Shown: piece after piece, positions 10,930-22,625 of the stretch
Position numbering within the stretch: the first letter of the stretch is position 1
How the letters are laid out: every line of letters begins with the position of its first letter
Notes under the pieces: model-generated
The model's input: only the letters and a program-made list of their open reading frames with translations
What the model was told of the DNA's origin: nothing
Database searches by the model: none
Made by a program: the position numbers and the translations under genes
Source of the DNA: Aspidiotus rigidus
Taxonomy: Eukaryota; Arthropoda; Insecta; Hemiptera; Diaspididae
DNA length: 64,000 nt
Direction of reading: 5' to 3'
Assembly (NCBI GenBank): GCA_035079385.1
Contig: JAVHKY010000003.1
Location: 12,689,501 to 12,753,500, forward strand

Positions 10930-13900
10930 GAAGGCTATAAATGCGACGAACGGACGGACGCATGTATATTTTAAAATCAGGGTGGGGATCAGGATTTCGA
11001 AATTTTTACAAGTCCCAAGGTTATTTGCACGGACGCACGCAAATTTCGAAATCAGGATCGGGGTCAGAGCAAAGACATGAAACAATATGTCAAAAGCTTT
11101 GCATTTTCCCAAATAATTCCGCCCGTCCTCTAAAAATGTACTTCGAACCTTTTAGTTCCTGAAGTAAGACGGAGATAGTAAGAATCCACTTCTCTAATAG
11201 GTAAGGAAGAAGGAGAAAAGATGACGAAAAAATCTACTCGACTTTCGCTCCGATCAAGAGATCTTTAACAGGAGCCTGTTTTATCGAAGGGGAAAATTGA
11301 AGAAAAATGACAGGCGCCGTTCGGCAGAACGTAAAATTTGGAAGATGTGTTAGGAGGGAGACTTGAAAAATTTCAAATATTAGGCTGTTTTTATGGGAGG
11401 AATTTGAAAAAATACGGACTTTCGAGCTCAAACTCCTAAGGTGGCGAGGAACAAAGTTCAATCTTAAGGAAACCCCCATAAAACAGGTTCCCTGTTTAAC
11501 ACAGTTGATAAAAGCAACCCCGAGCAGCTAACGAAGTAGGCTGCGAGTTTTTTTCGTCCTATTTCTTCTTCTTTCCTTCAGGGGGAGGGAGGCGGTGAAA
11601 TGATTTTGACTTTGTTCGACTTGACGAGAAATTTGAAGATATCAACTTCTTGAACGAAACAGAAGGGTCCATCGGAATGTGAACTCGCCGGTGGACGGAA
11701 GAATTGATAGCCGCGAGTTTATGGACCGTACAGCAACAAGATGACCCTCGATAAGTGTGTCAACAGCTGTCCCCTTCCTGATGATACTAAATCGATGGTG
11801 CTTTTGAGATCCAAGAAGTTAATCTTAGAGCCTCCCATTTCCATGGTGAAACGTAGGAAACGGATAAAAACCATTAAGAATGCTAGGAAACTCACTCAGT
11901 GAGTGTTTAGAACCATTCCATAAGCACAGGACGTAACCGACGTACCTGTGCCAATAAAAGAACATGGGCTGTGGCGGAGATGATGCAGGGAGAACAAATC
12001 ATTTTCAAACTTATGCTTAAAAGCTTCAGAAATGACTGATTTTAAGGAGGGACCAATTTATATGCTGACTTCATCAGGGCACTTATAGAATTTATTCCCG
12101 AATTTACAAAAATTAGAAGTCAAACAAGTATTAAGAAGTTAAGAAAATTCAGTGATTTCTTCGCGAGAAATAAGGAGTTCACCTAGAAATTAAGGAGTGG
12201 GGGCTTCAGGGACGTGTGGGAACAGACCCAGAACATCAAACAAAACCTAAAAAGAATCTGGAGGAGGAGTGACGTCCTTATTGGCGTCGACGAGAGTCAC
12301 CGAACTTTTTATAGAATAGAAGGAGATGGAGTCGACGCGACATGGGATTTAAGTTATTTGTAAAAAAATCTGGCGACCAGATAAGACGGAGAACGGGGCA
12401 TGTAGGAAAGCCGGCTGTGTACACTTTGGACAAACCGTAAATATAAGAGGAGGTTGATTAAGGGTGGTTTTCTTCAAGGACTCATTCTTTGTCTCAACGT
12501 TCGTGAATTCTCTTCTCTCCAGAGAACTGAGATCAACATTTTTAGTCTTTCTTCCGTACCTTAGTTTGCACTTGGTCAAATTATAGAAAACTACAAGCTA
12601 TAATACGAACTTTTCCAGCCGGCCGAGGGCGTTGTCTGAGATAAAAGTGATAGCTGGTTTTTTGCCAAGGAATGTAAGCCAACATGATTTTGAAGTTCAG
12701 CTACCTTCCTTCAGTATTCTAAGACCTCTTTTTTCCTTACGCCCTCCCACACAGCTGGAAAATGAGAAATTTTTCTCACTCCGTATAATATTTGTAGCTC
12801 GAGAAAGTATAGTACAATTTGTTTGCTCTCTTTATTAGGTAGTTCTCTTGCAATTTACTCCAGTTCTGAGAACTACAACATCAACAAACTTGAAACTAAT
12901 CGACCTGTAGGCCTAATTCGCACTTCTTTTAAGCCTGAGTTATTAAAATAACTAACTTTAACATCATGCATGAAAAAATAGAATTTTAATATTAATAATT
13001 TATCGTTTGCAGAGCTCGTTGGCGCGAAAATCGTACAATCTTCAATACACCGAATCCTAGACTTATGAACGTCTCATTACTGAGAGAAAAGAAAACTGAA
13101 AGACGAGGAAGTAAAGAAGGTAGTTGCAAAGTGCCTCCTTCTCGTGAGCCTAGCATAGCGGCTTTGAGGCAACATTCACCGTCTCTTGGTATTACAATAA
13201 TACTTCTACGACTCTTCTGCTTTGCCTGGTTGCCCAGTAGAAACACGTATGCCGTAGCGTAGAGACACTGGTAAAAATCTGTGAATTCTTGGACTCCGGA
13301 GAACTGAGGATACCTAGGATTATAATTTAAGATGAAGTACGAAAACTGGCTGCTTGCAGGAAAATGCAGAAAATCTGTTTTAAGAATTACCGACGTCAAG
13401 AAACCACAATGACGAAATCACGAGTCTGACTCGTACGAAGAATGCGTAAAGCCTAGACAACAATATTCTGAACTATTGTTCATTCGGGGACATTTTCAAC
13501 AGTGACCATTTCTTAGTGAGAAGATATGAGTACAAATTTGCAATTTGGAACAAACATAGAATGAGAGATAAGGACGTAACCGGGGAAACGAATTCAGAAA
13601 ACGAATCTTCCCCCGGGAAGATCCTAATTTATTCTCGTTGCGATGTCCTATCATAAAAGAAATTGATGTCTACTGTCCAAACAAATGTTCCAAACTTTGC
13701 CGACCCTCTTCATTCATGGTTCCCCCTCCTTTTAATGCCTCTCTGCTCGCTTTTGCTATTTTTGGAGAGAAAAAAACACTCTATTCATTCCCTTCTTCGG
13801 TATGACACTCCTGATTGATTGGTCTGCTTTCTAGTTCGAAATTCAACTTAGTGAGGAGCCCATTGCTGGCCCATTTGATGAAAATATTAGGCAAATGACT

Positions 13901-15800
13901 TTTTAACATTTCTTTTTAATGAAAATTTTAGTAAATGTAGTGGAGTCTAAAGAGGGGCTCTATATTATTCTATTACTTAGCTCATATACTTGTGTTGAAA
14001 ATCTGAGTCTCTTTGTTTAAGTATGTTCTATTGAACGTTGTGTGTATGCTTCGTTCTATTCTTTGTGATTGCATTGCAGCACAGCTTCTAGTTTTATGTG
14101 CGAGAACTTTTTTGTTGTAGTGGCTGTATCAATCCTGCGTAGCATAGTCTCTTTCATATTTATATTCGATAGTCAAGCGTTATTCTGCCAAGTAAGCCGA
14201 GCATTCTTCTTCATTTCAGAATCAAAACACGGAATCGGTCGAAGGGAAAGCAGCGGTGGAAACAGTAATGGATCTGCTAAATCTCCAACGAGTCGCGCTT
14301 CTTCAACGGTAATTCACTGCGATGCTCCCTCAATTGGTCCGAGTAGGTCTATTTTTTAATGTTACCGAAAGACAATTTTGTACACACAGCTTGTATTCAA
14401 CAATTCTTAATTTTTTTTGCAGCTAAAGTTTGAGGAGAACCGTGCAAATTGATTTCTCCAGGTTTCTTGCGTAAACTGCGATGACACGCTCGTAAACTTA
14501 CGTTCTCATTCTTCCCTTTATATCTATCTTTCTAATCATTTTTTTTCTTTTGGTTTCATTGAAAGTGGTAACTTTGGGACCATTTTTGTAATCTAGTCAT
14601 ACTCGAGCTCTGGACAAAACTTTCGCGTTTTTCACTTATAAAAATTGTTGATTGTTAGGTACTTATCAGGGTTCATAACTTCATGTGCGCTTGATTCGTA
14701 ACTCGGAAATCAAATTTCTCCAAGACCCCACTCTCTCTCGTAGATGTACGCCGCGCCGCCCATAGCTTTAAGGTTGAAAAATCATTCCATTGCCTCCTCC
14801 TAATCCAAACATGTAGCTCGAAGGTGAACATTTTTCTAAGGGTATCTTCAGGTATACATAGCTCGATGATCACAATTACTCAAATTTTCCCCCTCCCCAA
14901 CCATATATAGCTAGAAGGTCGACATTTTTCAAACTCCCCCAACCCCCCGTTTATTGGTCGATGTTCAAAGTTTTTGCAAATCTTAAAAGTAGGTCAAAAT
15001 TCCCGTCTCCCTCGAAACCTCAATCACGATTCTCTGGACGGATGGTGGAAGTATACCTACTAAAAGTTTTCACTTTTGAAACTTGAAATAGATAGGCCTA
15101 CCTACGTACGAATCGTGCGACTCTTCAAATTAATAATTTTTTTCTTCTCTACTTCCTAACCTTTTTATATTATATATACGCTCAAAGCTATAAATATTTC
15201 TGAAAAAGCACTTGAACCTTTTTACCAATATTATTATAAAATTTTATTAATAACATAGGGGAGTAATTTTTCTAAATTACAACTATGATAATATTATGTA
15301 TTAGACGAGCTTCTTTTTTCCTTTTCATTATATTTATTTTGTTGGAACCTATTTTCGTCATTTCAATCATTTTTTTTTTCCTCTAATAATTTTTATTGAC
15401 ATTTAACTCAAAAAAATCTTATTTGAGTATTAGATCATTTCTTCATAAATAATTCTAATCGTGAGAGAAAAAATAAAATTTTAGGTCTTCCCTTTCCGCC
15501 TAATTTTTCATTATTTGCAAATAATTCAAAGAACTTCAAGTTGACCACGTTTTCCGCAACATGTATTCGTTCAGTTGTTACTACAATGAGGAGGAGCTCT
15601 AAAAAATATCATCCACTCATGAAACTTGTAAAAATATACTGTACTTAAGATCCAGACGATGTTCTAAATTGGATTAATAATAGGCGCAATTTCAATAAAG
15701 AATGTATGTGTATTGTATTCCTTTCTTTTTTTTCTATTTATGCCCCCTTCCTCTTTTCAGTGGAATATTTATTTTATAATGAGGTACGTTCAATTTCACA
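10930..15800. other. long intergenic stretch, no supported gene
   Basis: Frames of up to 135 codons occur, but none has recognisable protein character. The words AAATTTCGAAATCAGGAT and GATTTCGAAATTTTTAC near 10995-11060 form a small duplicated motif with CGGACG. Around 14810-14930 two copies of TAGCTCGAAGGTGAACATTT / TAGCTAGAAGGTCGACATTT lie about 90 bp apart and resemble a motif at 62895 and 63325. Confidence 0.4.
14220..14308 (+). CDS. weak exon candidate
   Basis: The interval has a good acceptor (tcatttcag) and donor (GTAATT). In one frame it reads SKHGIGRRESSGGNSNGSAK..., a low-complexity Ser/Gly-rich peptide; joined to an acceptor at 14422 (ttttttgcag) it would end LKFEENRAN-stop. The other two frames are also open for most or all of the exon, so the reading frame and even coding status are uncertain. 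No family recognised. Confidence 0.2.
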
Positions 15801-16119
15801 ACCATGGATTTTGATTTTCTGAATTTTGGGGACGGAAAATTTTGAAGAACTTAGTGGCTGTAATGTAGATGTAGTCCGTAGCGTGATTGACGGACGCTGC
15901 ATTATCATGGGTGTATACAGCGGCAATGCACTTAAATTCGACCCTGGCCCCTCGTCTTTTTCTTCTCTGCGTCCACAGAACTTCAATCCTTTGTCAAGTT
16001 CGTTAATCTCACCTTCGACCCCCCCTATATATAAAAGCAAAATACCCAAATTCTTTAAACGGAATCAAATACCTATCATACCCTTTCCACAATAATCTTA
16101 TGTTAATGACGGTTTTTCA

Positions 16120-17480
16120 ATTTACACCCAGCCCCACAAAACAACCTTAAAATCTCTGGACTCCATTCGATCTTCCGGGTGTCACCTATTTTTTGGCGCA
16201 CTGCGCACCAGTCCTTCACTCAACCTTTGCATTGAGGTAAGTGTTCCTCCTCTTCGATCCCATCTAGGTAGTCCAACCACTCCCCCTTGGTTAACTTTCA
16301 CCCCTGTCAACAGAAATTCCCAAAACAGCTAAGCAACTTATCAACAGAATCCCTCCACTTTCTCCAAATTGGGACCTGGAACCGGATATGCATAGTCTCC
16401 ATTCAAGTTAAGGGTGTGCTTTACTTGTTCGAAAACTCGGAAACGGTGTACGATAAGTTGCATCAACATCCCCAAAAACTCAGCAAGGTTCGGGAAGCCA
16501 TCTGTCACTACGCGACGCTTGTCGGGCTTGCGTGGGTAGTCCTGGTAACAAACGACGAGGAATGATTTTGCAAGGTCACATCTCAGAGCTCCATTTTCCG
16601 ACGAATTTTTTCGATCTTTGGAAATGTTGTGCAGAATGGTTCAACGAAAGGCGCTATCGGAGCAGAATCCTAAATTTTGGCTCCAGAAGAATTTCACTCT
16701 CGTCAGAAAATGGACGAATTTTTACCGATTTCAACATTTAATTGAGAAAGTATGAGAAAAATTTTTAAAATTCTGCTTCGATAGCGCTCCTGGTTAGACC
16801 TTTCTGGAAAACATTTCAATTATTCAGAAAGATTCGTTGAGAATTGGAGCAGTAAAATGTGATTTTCGGTACCAGGTTTTGCGAGCATACCCTTAATATC
16901 TCATCTTTCTTTACGAGAAACTCTGCTTCTATATTCACCGCCGAACTTACCACAATGTTAACCTGCCTCACCCTTTACACCCGCTTCTCCCCTCTCTGCA
17001 CATTCCTTACACTGTCTGATTCTCTCTCATACTAATACTTCCTATCTATGACCTCATTCTACTAATCTGCATTCTTCAAGTTCTTCCTCACTCTCCATCT
17101 CTTTTCTACACACACCGGCATACATCAACCTTACGGGACATGACATAGCAGATCTTGCTGCACAGCAGTCACTGCGTTCACCTTTAATAACAAATCCACC
17201 TCCCCCCTTAGGTGATCTCAAATTTTATTATTGCTTCTCCATCCTCTCCTCCCGGCATGGTTCCTGGTCCTCCTTATCCTCCAATTAAGCTCCGATTCGC
17301 TGAAACAGCTCCAGTTCCGTGGGATACTTCGAAGTGCTCTTACCGACAAGAAGAGGTCATCCTAAACCGCCTCCAAATAGGTCACGCCCATCTCTTACGC
17401 TATATTCTCTTTTGACGCCTCTTACTCTCTTCATGCTTATACTATAATGTTGACAAACTATCCGCTTTTAGATTCAGGAA
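16120..17480 (+). pseudogene. decayed Jockey-like non-LTR retrotransposon (RT end, RNase H, C-terminus)
   Basis: Characteristic pieces appear in the right order but in shifting frames. LKSLDSIRSSGCHLFFGALR with TSPSLNLCIE (about 16150-16240) matches the region after the reverse-transcriptase core. SASIFTAELTT and FLTLSDSLS (about 16920-17030) match the RNase H domain. YINLTGHDIADLAA (about 17125-17170) matches the HxGIxGNExAD motif. PWDTSKCSYRQEEVILNRLQ (about 17308-17375), followed by IGHAHLLRY, is the typical C-terminal block. Stops, frameshifts and a 305-bp MITE at 16572-16876 interrupt it; skipping the MITE rejoins the RNase H start. It is clearly dead, and 5'-truncated or too decayed to see upstream. 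Confidence 0.8.
16572..16876. mobile_element. 305-bp foldback MITE inside the LINE relic
   Basis: The arms pair GGCGCTATCGGAGCAGAAT (about 16652) with ATTCTGCTTCGATAGCGCTCC (about 16772), and the similarity continues outward at lower identity to both ends. TTTTGC occurs at 16566-16571 and 16877-16882 as a probable target duplication. Removing the element restores continuity of the LINE RNase H reading frame. Confidence 0.8.
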
Positions 17481-18442
17481 TTTTCTTTTGCTCGGGATTC
17501 TGAAGTTTGAGATATTACGAACCAATAACAAACTTCTGATCTCTTGGCCAGCTCCTAAAAATACCCAGCTTCCTCATTCCATTTTTGCCTATGCAAACAC
17601 TTCTTAATAATACGGGTACTTACTTAGTATTTCAATATTTCATTTCACGATACCGCAATGAAATTTGGCGTACGCGTTATTAAGATTGTACATTACAATT
17701 TTTGAAACGGGGTAAGCTTCGGCAACTTGTGGGTTGGAGTGTAGCGCGGGTCGCATACCTCTAAAGTCAGTTTTTTGAAATATCTCGTCACACATTAATA
17801 CAAGCGGAAAATGTTTCAAACAAAAGATTACCTAACTCACATGTATACCTATCTTGAAAATGAAGGTAAATAAAACCAAAAAGATGAGCTAAAATCTTTA
17901 TTCTTTTCTACAACTTGATGTTTTGAAGTTTTTTTATTCAGTTTTACAAGATCCAGTTAGTTTGTATACATTATTAGAGTTTTCTGCTGAGTTTGAAAAT
18001 AAAAAAAAGAACTTGTCATAACTTTCATTTTGAAGATTTCACTCAAAGTCTGGTTTGGAGCATTCATTGCAGGAACATAAATCTATACAAGCTACACCTG
18101 CTTTCATACATTTACATCGGGAACCACGAAGATTGCAGGAATATTTTATTAATTCTTTGCTACTCTATGCTGACGTAGGGAGATTTGTCCACACTGGTCT
18201 CCATTGGGCAGAAGTATCCTTTGTCCATCTGCAATCTTCTGGATTCAGGAAATTCTGACCAGGGAACAAAACACTGATTCCACACGTCAGCAGAATACAA
18301 AACTTTCTTTGCATGCAGTCTTAGAGCGTCGCAAGTAGGAGGAATATTTTCCAACATTCGTTCTTTCTTGGTGAACAAATGCTTCCTACAATCATTCACT
18401 GATGATGTTTGTCCAGATGAATCATAAAGAATGACGACAATT

Positions 18443-19215
18443 TGCTCAAGAATAGCCCAGGTTTCTCTGACGTCAAAGAGTGAATAACGATAAGCAAAAC
18501 TACCTATCTTGTTGATCCAACTGACAACTGATAAGGTGACCCCCCATAAGAATAACATGGGGAGTAAAGATCATAGACCGACTCCCCGGTGACGTCACAG
18601 TAATGATAACAGTGAGCGATGGTGAGTCAAAGTACCCATATTTGTAATCGATATTACGATTATTGGGCCAATCATGACATTGATTTCCATAAGAATACAC
18701 AGGGAACGACTCGATCACATACAGATATTCAAAAACAAGATGTTCCTAATGTATTAGAGATCTCTATCGAGAATCTAGAAGTTCTCAGGAATTCAAATAC
18801 CTATGTAGCTTTTATTGCTAACGTACTTCTTGTTCTTGAATACTAGTGAATGATCAAAACGTTCCCTGTGTATTCTTATGGGATTCTAAAATGGCTGCCC
18901 CAAAGCCAGCAGCAGAGAACAAGCATTCAATTGAAATTGAAGATGTTGACGTCACGGGGAATCAGTCTATTATGTAAATAATTTGGAATAAGGTTCAATT
19001 AAAAAATCAGATATAGAATCTTCAAACTTCTCAGCTTTTGATTGTCAACCTCTAATCATTTAAGAGATTCCTTATTCTTAATCTGGAACACGATGATCTT
19101 AGCTCCATGTGTTATTCAAATGAGAGTCAACGTGCCAGTTGGATCAACGTTGGGTAGTTTTGCTAGCCGTTATTTGCTATTTGATGTCACAGAAACCTGG
19201 GCTATAAGTGTTGCG
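18443..19215. repeat. inverted duplication of ~98 bp around a MITE
   Basis: The segment 18443-18540, reverse-complemented, matches 19118-19215: both read CAGTTGGATCAAC, then GTAGTTTTGCT, CGTTATT, TTTGA(T/C)GTCA and GAAACCTGGGCTAT. The two copies point in opposite directions with the 396-bp MITE between them. The minus-strand copy is in the sense of the Cys-rich relic gene; the other is reversed. Confidence 0.8.
18574..18969. mobile_element. 396-bp MITE, TA-bounded, same family as 21896-22302
   Basis: The ends are TAGACCGACTCCCCGGTGAC and the inverted GTCACGGGGAATCAGTCTA. An inner inverted pair is CCATAAGAATACACAGGGAA (about 18685) and TTCCCTGTGTATTCTTATGG (about 18862). The same outer and inner pairs occur in the element at 21896-22302. 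TA at both ends fits Tc1/mariner-type insertion, but I cannot separate a TA target duplication from conserved ends. Confidence 0.85.
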
Positions 19216-20039
19216 ACCTCCAGCATGCCTTGACCAAGAGCGACAAATCCATCAAATTTCTTCCAAGCTGAACTGCACCTTACTTTTCCTTCGCCGACGA
19301 CAAAGGACGAAGTGGCATCACATCCAATGAAAGCATGGGACGTTTTCAATGTCTCAGATTTTTGTGGTCCTGTGTACAAATAAGTAAAATTATTAGCCCA
19401 ATGTGTTCAAACATTTTGTCAATTTACTGTCAAAATTTATCTAATTCAGCAGCTACTGCATGGGTAGCAGTGTATCTATGCTGACTTCCAGTCCCCATTG
19501 ATACCCACAACTCTGTTAATCCAGGTACTGTACTTCCTACAATCACTGGGAAGTTATGGTAATATAATGATTCACAGTGCCCATTGTTCCCCGGCCACTA
19601 ATTGGGATCTTGACTTAAGTTGCGTAAGTTGGTAGCCGTGTTCGAAGATGTGGGGCATAATTTTAACGTACCATGCTTCATGATGCGGACTTTGCGATTT
19701 TCAAACACGATTTAAATGATTACAATTTGTATTATCGAAAAATTATGTCCTATAATTTGTTTAAACACTTCAAGAGAATCGATAACTAAAAGAAGTAATT
19801 CTAATAATGAAGTATTGAGTCACCTACGACTAATTGAAAATCTCGATTCTCATGGCCAAATACATTGAAGGTAAAATCGTCACCCAGAAATTTAAGCGAG
19901 TGCGGCGAGAGAGGAAGGCGATTCTAGCGCTACCAAACATGGGTTAACATCCCAATTCAAATTGGTTTCATTCGGCCCACAAAATGATTTTAAATTAGAC
20001 TATTAACAAGTACCCATAAATCATTTTATGCGTTTTCAA

Positions 20040-20370
20040 TAGGCGGCGTAACTTGGAGTTTGCAATGTTGGTAGCCCTGCGTACAAAGGTGATCATGGTT
20101 CGATTTGTGTATCTCTTAACAGTTTTTCCGATTCTGTTTTCCAATTTAAGTATCATGAGCTTTGGGAAAAATTACCGTGGAAAAAATTGTTTTCCACAAA
20201 AAATGTTCATTTCAGAATTTTCTAACAACTTTGATTCTCACACTGTCCTTGATTAAAAGTCAAATAACTTCGGAAAATGTGTTTGAACTAATGCACGTAT
20301 TTGGTCCATAAGAAAAAAATCCATGATCACCTTTGTAACTAGCGCTACCTAGTGTAGGTTACCCCGCCTA
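20040..20370. mobile_element. 331-bp MITE, TA-bounded
   Basis: The left end TAGGCGGCGTAACTTGGAG pairs with the right end GTGTAGGTTACCCCGCCTA. An inner block, ACAAAGGTGATCATGG (about 20081), pairs with CCATGATCACCTTTGT (about 20322). There is no coding potential. Confidence 0.8.
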
Positions 20371-20436
20371 CGGGTTAAAATTGTGATAGAAAAAACCCAT
20401 TGGGTGTCAAAAAACCAATCAACGGAAGCCTGTTAG

Positions 20437-20761
20437 TAGAGCCCTATAATAATGAGTGAGGACATGGATCGCCTATGTAGTCTTTACGTCATCATTAATC
20501 CTTGCAGTTCCCTAATAGGGCGAGAAATTAATACAATAGGTAGGTGGAACTACTTTGTACCTATCACTTGAAAGCACTATGTTTTGCATTTTACTTTGGC
20601 ACTGATACCTGTATTCTAAAACAAATTCTAGTCATTTCCCTATCATTTTCAAATTGTGGTAAACTGTTATCAGTCATTGACATAGGGAAGTCTGAAGATA
20701 AATAATGACGTAACGACTAAATATGGCGGCCCATGTCCTCACTCGTTATTATAGGACTCTA
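20437..20761. mobile_element. 325-bp MITE, TA-bounded
   Basis: The left end TAGAGCCCTATAATAATGAG pairs with the right end CTCGTTATTATAGGACTCTA, with further pairing of GAGGACATGG against CCATGTCCTC and TACGTCATCA against TAATGACGTA. TIRs are about 60 bp. It directly abuts the next MITE. Confidence 0.85.
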
Positions 20762-20762
20762 C

Positions 20763-21019
20763 CATTGACTATATACACTTCGTAAGCAGATGTACAAACC
20801 TTTTGTTAAAAGAGTTGTCGTTTCGTTGGAAACTGCTACCTGAGTGCGCTGGGTTTTAACCGTTGGTGCAAAGGAGAGAGAACATACATCCCTCTCTGTT
20901 ACACCCACGTCTTAACATCTAGCGCGATCTGTTATTTGTTTCCAACGTGCGTCCGAAAACCCACAACATTTTAACAATAGGTTTGTACGTCTGCTTACGA
21001 AGTGTATAATTAGTCAATG
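20763..21019. mobile_element. 257-bp MITE
   Basis: TIRs are about 48 bp: CATTGACTATATACACTTCG at the left and CGAAGTGTATAATTAGTCAATG at the right, followed inward by TAAGCAGA.GTACAAACCT.TTGTTAAAA and its inverse. Confidence 0.85.
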
Positions 21020-21451
21020 ACTCTACTGTTAGTGAAATTCCTACTGTTAGTGCTGGGCAATAGTTCATATTCATCGATAGTTCAACTATCAACACTTAGT
21101 ATAAAAATATCGATACTATCGATAGTACGTTCGATATTTTGCACATGAGAACTGTACAATAAAATCCAGAGTATTGCAGCCAGCCGAAAGCCGAAAGCCA
21201 GCTTTATGTTTACTCTTGGAAGCCGAAAGCCAAATTCAGCCGAATTTTTTCGGCTGATTTTCGGCTTATTTCTCATACGCGCGAAATGACATGACGTGTG
21301 ACACGCAGTTCTCGATCTTGTAGGCTGTAATCTGTATAGCAGGCTAGCAGTATCGATCTGAACTGGTGATCCCTGTTATCAGAGTCTGCCTGTTATAACT
21401 AGGTACTATTAAATATTAATCGTGTTTTTGACATATTGTCTGCACTCTGTT

Positions 21452-22625
21452 GCAACGAGAGGGTGTGCGAAGTATTAATCGAAAGTCTCCTCGTGTCTTA
21501 TCAATTCATTTCGTTTGCCGTATGCCATACTTGGAGTAAGAGGTTAGTAAGAGTGATGCCGCGGGACTTTCAAATATTTTTGTACTTCTAGGACTTGAAA
21601 TTTTTCATTTTGAATTCTTGGACTTGGAAATATTTTCAACTGTTGGACTTGGAATTATTTTCCAATTGTTGGACTTTGAAATATTTTCAACTGTGGGACT
21701 TGGAATTATTTTCAAATTATGGGACTTTGAAATATTTTCAACTGCTGGACTTGGAATCATTTTCCAATTGTTGGATTTTGAAATATTTTCAAATTATGGG
21801 ACTTGGAATTATTTTCAACTGTCGAACTTGAAATTATTTTCAAATTGTGGGACTTTGAAATATTTTCATATATGTGTGAAAGTTTTCATTTTCAATAGAC
21901 TAAATCGCCCTGACGTCATTCATGAACATTTACTGATAACAGGAATCGAGAGAATGCGATAGTATACTGTATCAGTTCAAAGTAGGATATCGATTCCCAT
22001 AAGAATACACAGGGATCATTTCGATCATACGCTCAAATTAAAAAATTGGAAATAAGTAGGTAAGCAATTACGTGTTTATATTTAGAATCAGGAAGTTCTC
22101 ATGTCTTTGAAAATGTACCTGCGGTTCTTAACTTATTTCTTGTTTTCAAATCTGAACGTAAGATCGAAACGTTCCCGTGTATTTCTTATGGAGCATTTTT
22201 TTTGTTTTGAACTTACGCGTAAGTTGGGGTAAGTCATTGCGGAGCAAACATCGCCTTGTTATCAGTGAATGTCCGTGAATGACGTCACGGCGATTTAGTC
22301 TATTCTTGGACTTAGAAACAAGAAGTATGAAAATATTTTAAAGTCCAACAATTGGAAAATAATTCCAAGTCCAACACTTGAAAAATTTTACAAGTCCATT
22401 TATGAAAATACTTCAAAGTCCCCCCTCCCCCCATTGGAAAATAATTCCAAGTCCAACAGTTGAAAATATTTCCAAGTCCAAGAAGTACGAAAATATTTCA
22501 AAGTCCTGCGGCATCACTCTTACTCGCCTCTTACTCCGAGTATGACATACGGCGAACGAAACGCATTGATAAGGCACGAGGAGACTTTCGATTAGTACTT
22601 CGCACATCCTCTCGTCTGTTGCGTG
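21452..22625. mobile_element. second foldback element with the same repeat arms as 6671-10600
   Basis: The outer unique inverted flanks pair GTGCGAAGTATTAATCGAAA (about 21464) with TTTCGATTAGTACTTCGCAC, and GCCGTATGCCATACTTGG with CGAGTATGACATACGGC. Inside come GTAAGAGTGATGCCGCGGGA and its inverse TGCGGCATCACTCTTAC, then arms of GGACTTTGAAATATTTTCAA units in opposite orientations (21560-21893 and 22304-22508). The loop is the MITE at 21896-22302. The termini from AGTAAGAGTGATGCC inward are shared with the 3.9-kb element; the flanks outside are not. Confidence 0.8.
21896..22302. mobile_element. 407-bp MITE at the loop of the second foldback
   Basis: TIRs: TAGACTAAATCGCCCTGACG left and CGTCACGGCGATTTAGTCTA right, pairing further through TCATTCA and ACTGATAACA. 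Inner inverted pair CCATAAGAATACACAGGGA (about 21997) and TCCCGTGTATTTCTTATGG (about 22176). It splits a repeat unit between TTTTCAA and TTCTTGGACTT. Confidence 0.85.

Larger units (their letters stand above)
18039..19620 (-). pseudogene. relic of a dispersed Cys-rich uncharacterised protein family
   Basis: Read on the minus strand, the pieces in order are PGLTELWVSMGTGSQHRY (about 19530-19450), LKTSHAFIGCDATSSF (about 19350-19300), a region near WAILEQIVVILYDSS (about 18465-18420), NDCRKHLFTKKERMLENIPP (about 18390-18330), and a Cys-rich tail RCKCMKAGVACIDLCSCNEC ending at 18039. From memory, this order (LW..GTG...HAFTGCDTTSSF...VLLYD...LF..K...ENIPPT...RCxCxKAxLxC) is a widely dispersed, uncharacterised family in arthropod and cnidarian genomes, probably spread by mobile DNA. 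The copy is broken by frameshifts, an inverted duplication and a MITE at 18574-18969. Confidence 0.7.

Noticed and set aside
12992..13399. A 135-codon minus-strand frame
   Set aside because: No recognisable domain, no splice or start context, and overlapping frames on the other strand are equally open.
19617..19950. A possible sixth MITE (GTTGGTAGC at the left against GGTAGCGCTAG inverted at the right)
   Set aside because: The inverted similarity is short and patchy, and the left part overlaps the start of the relic gene.
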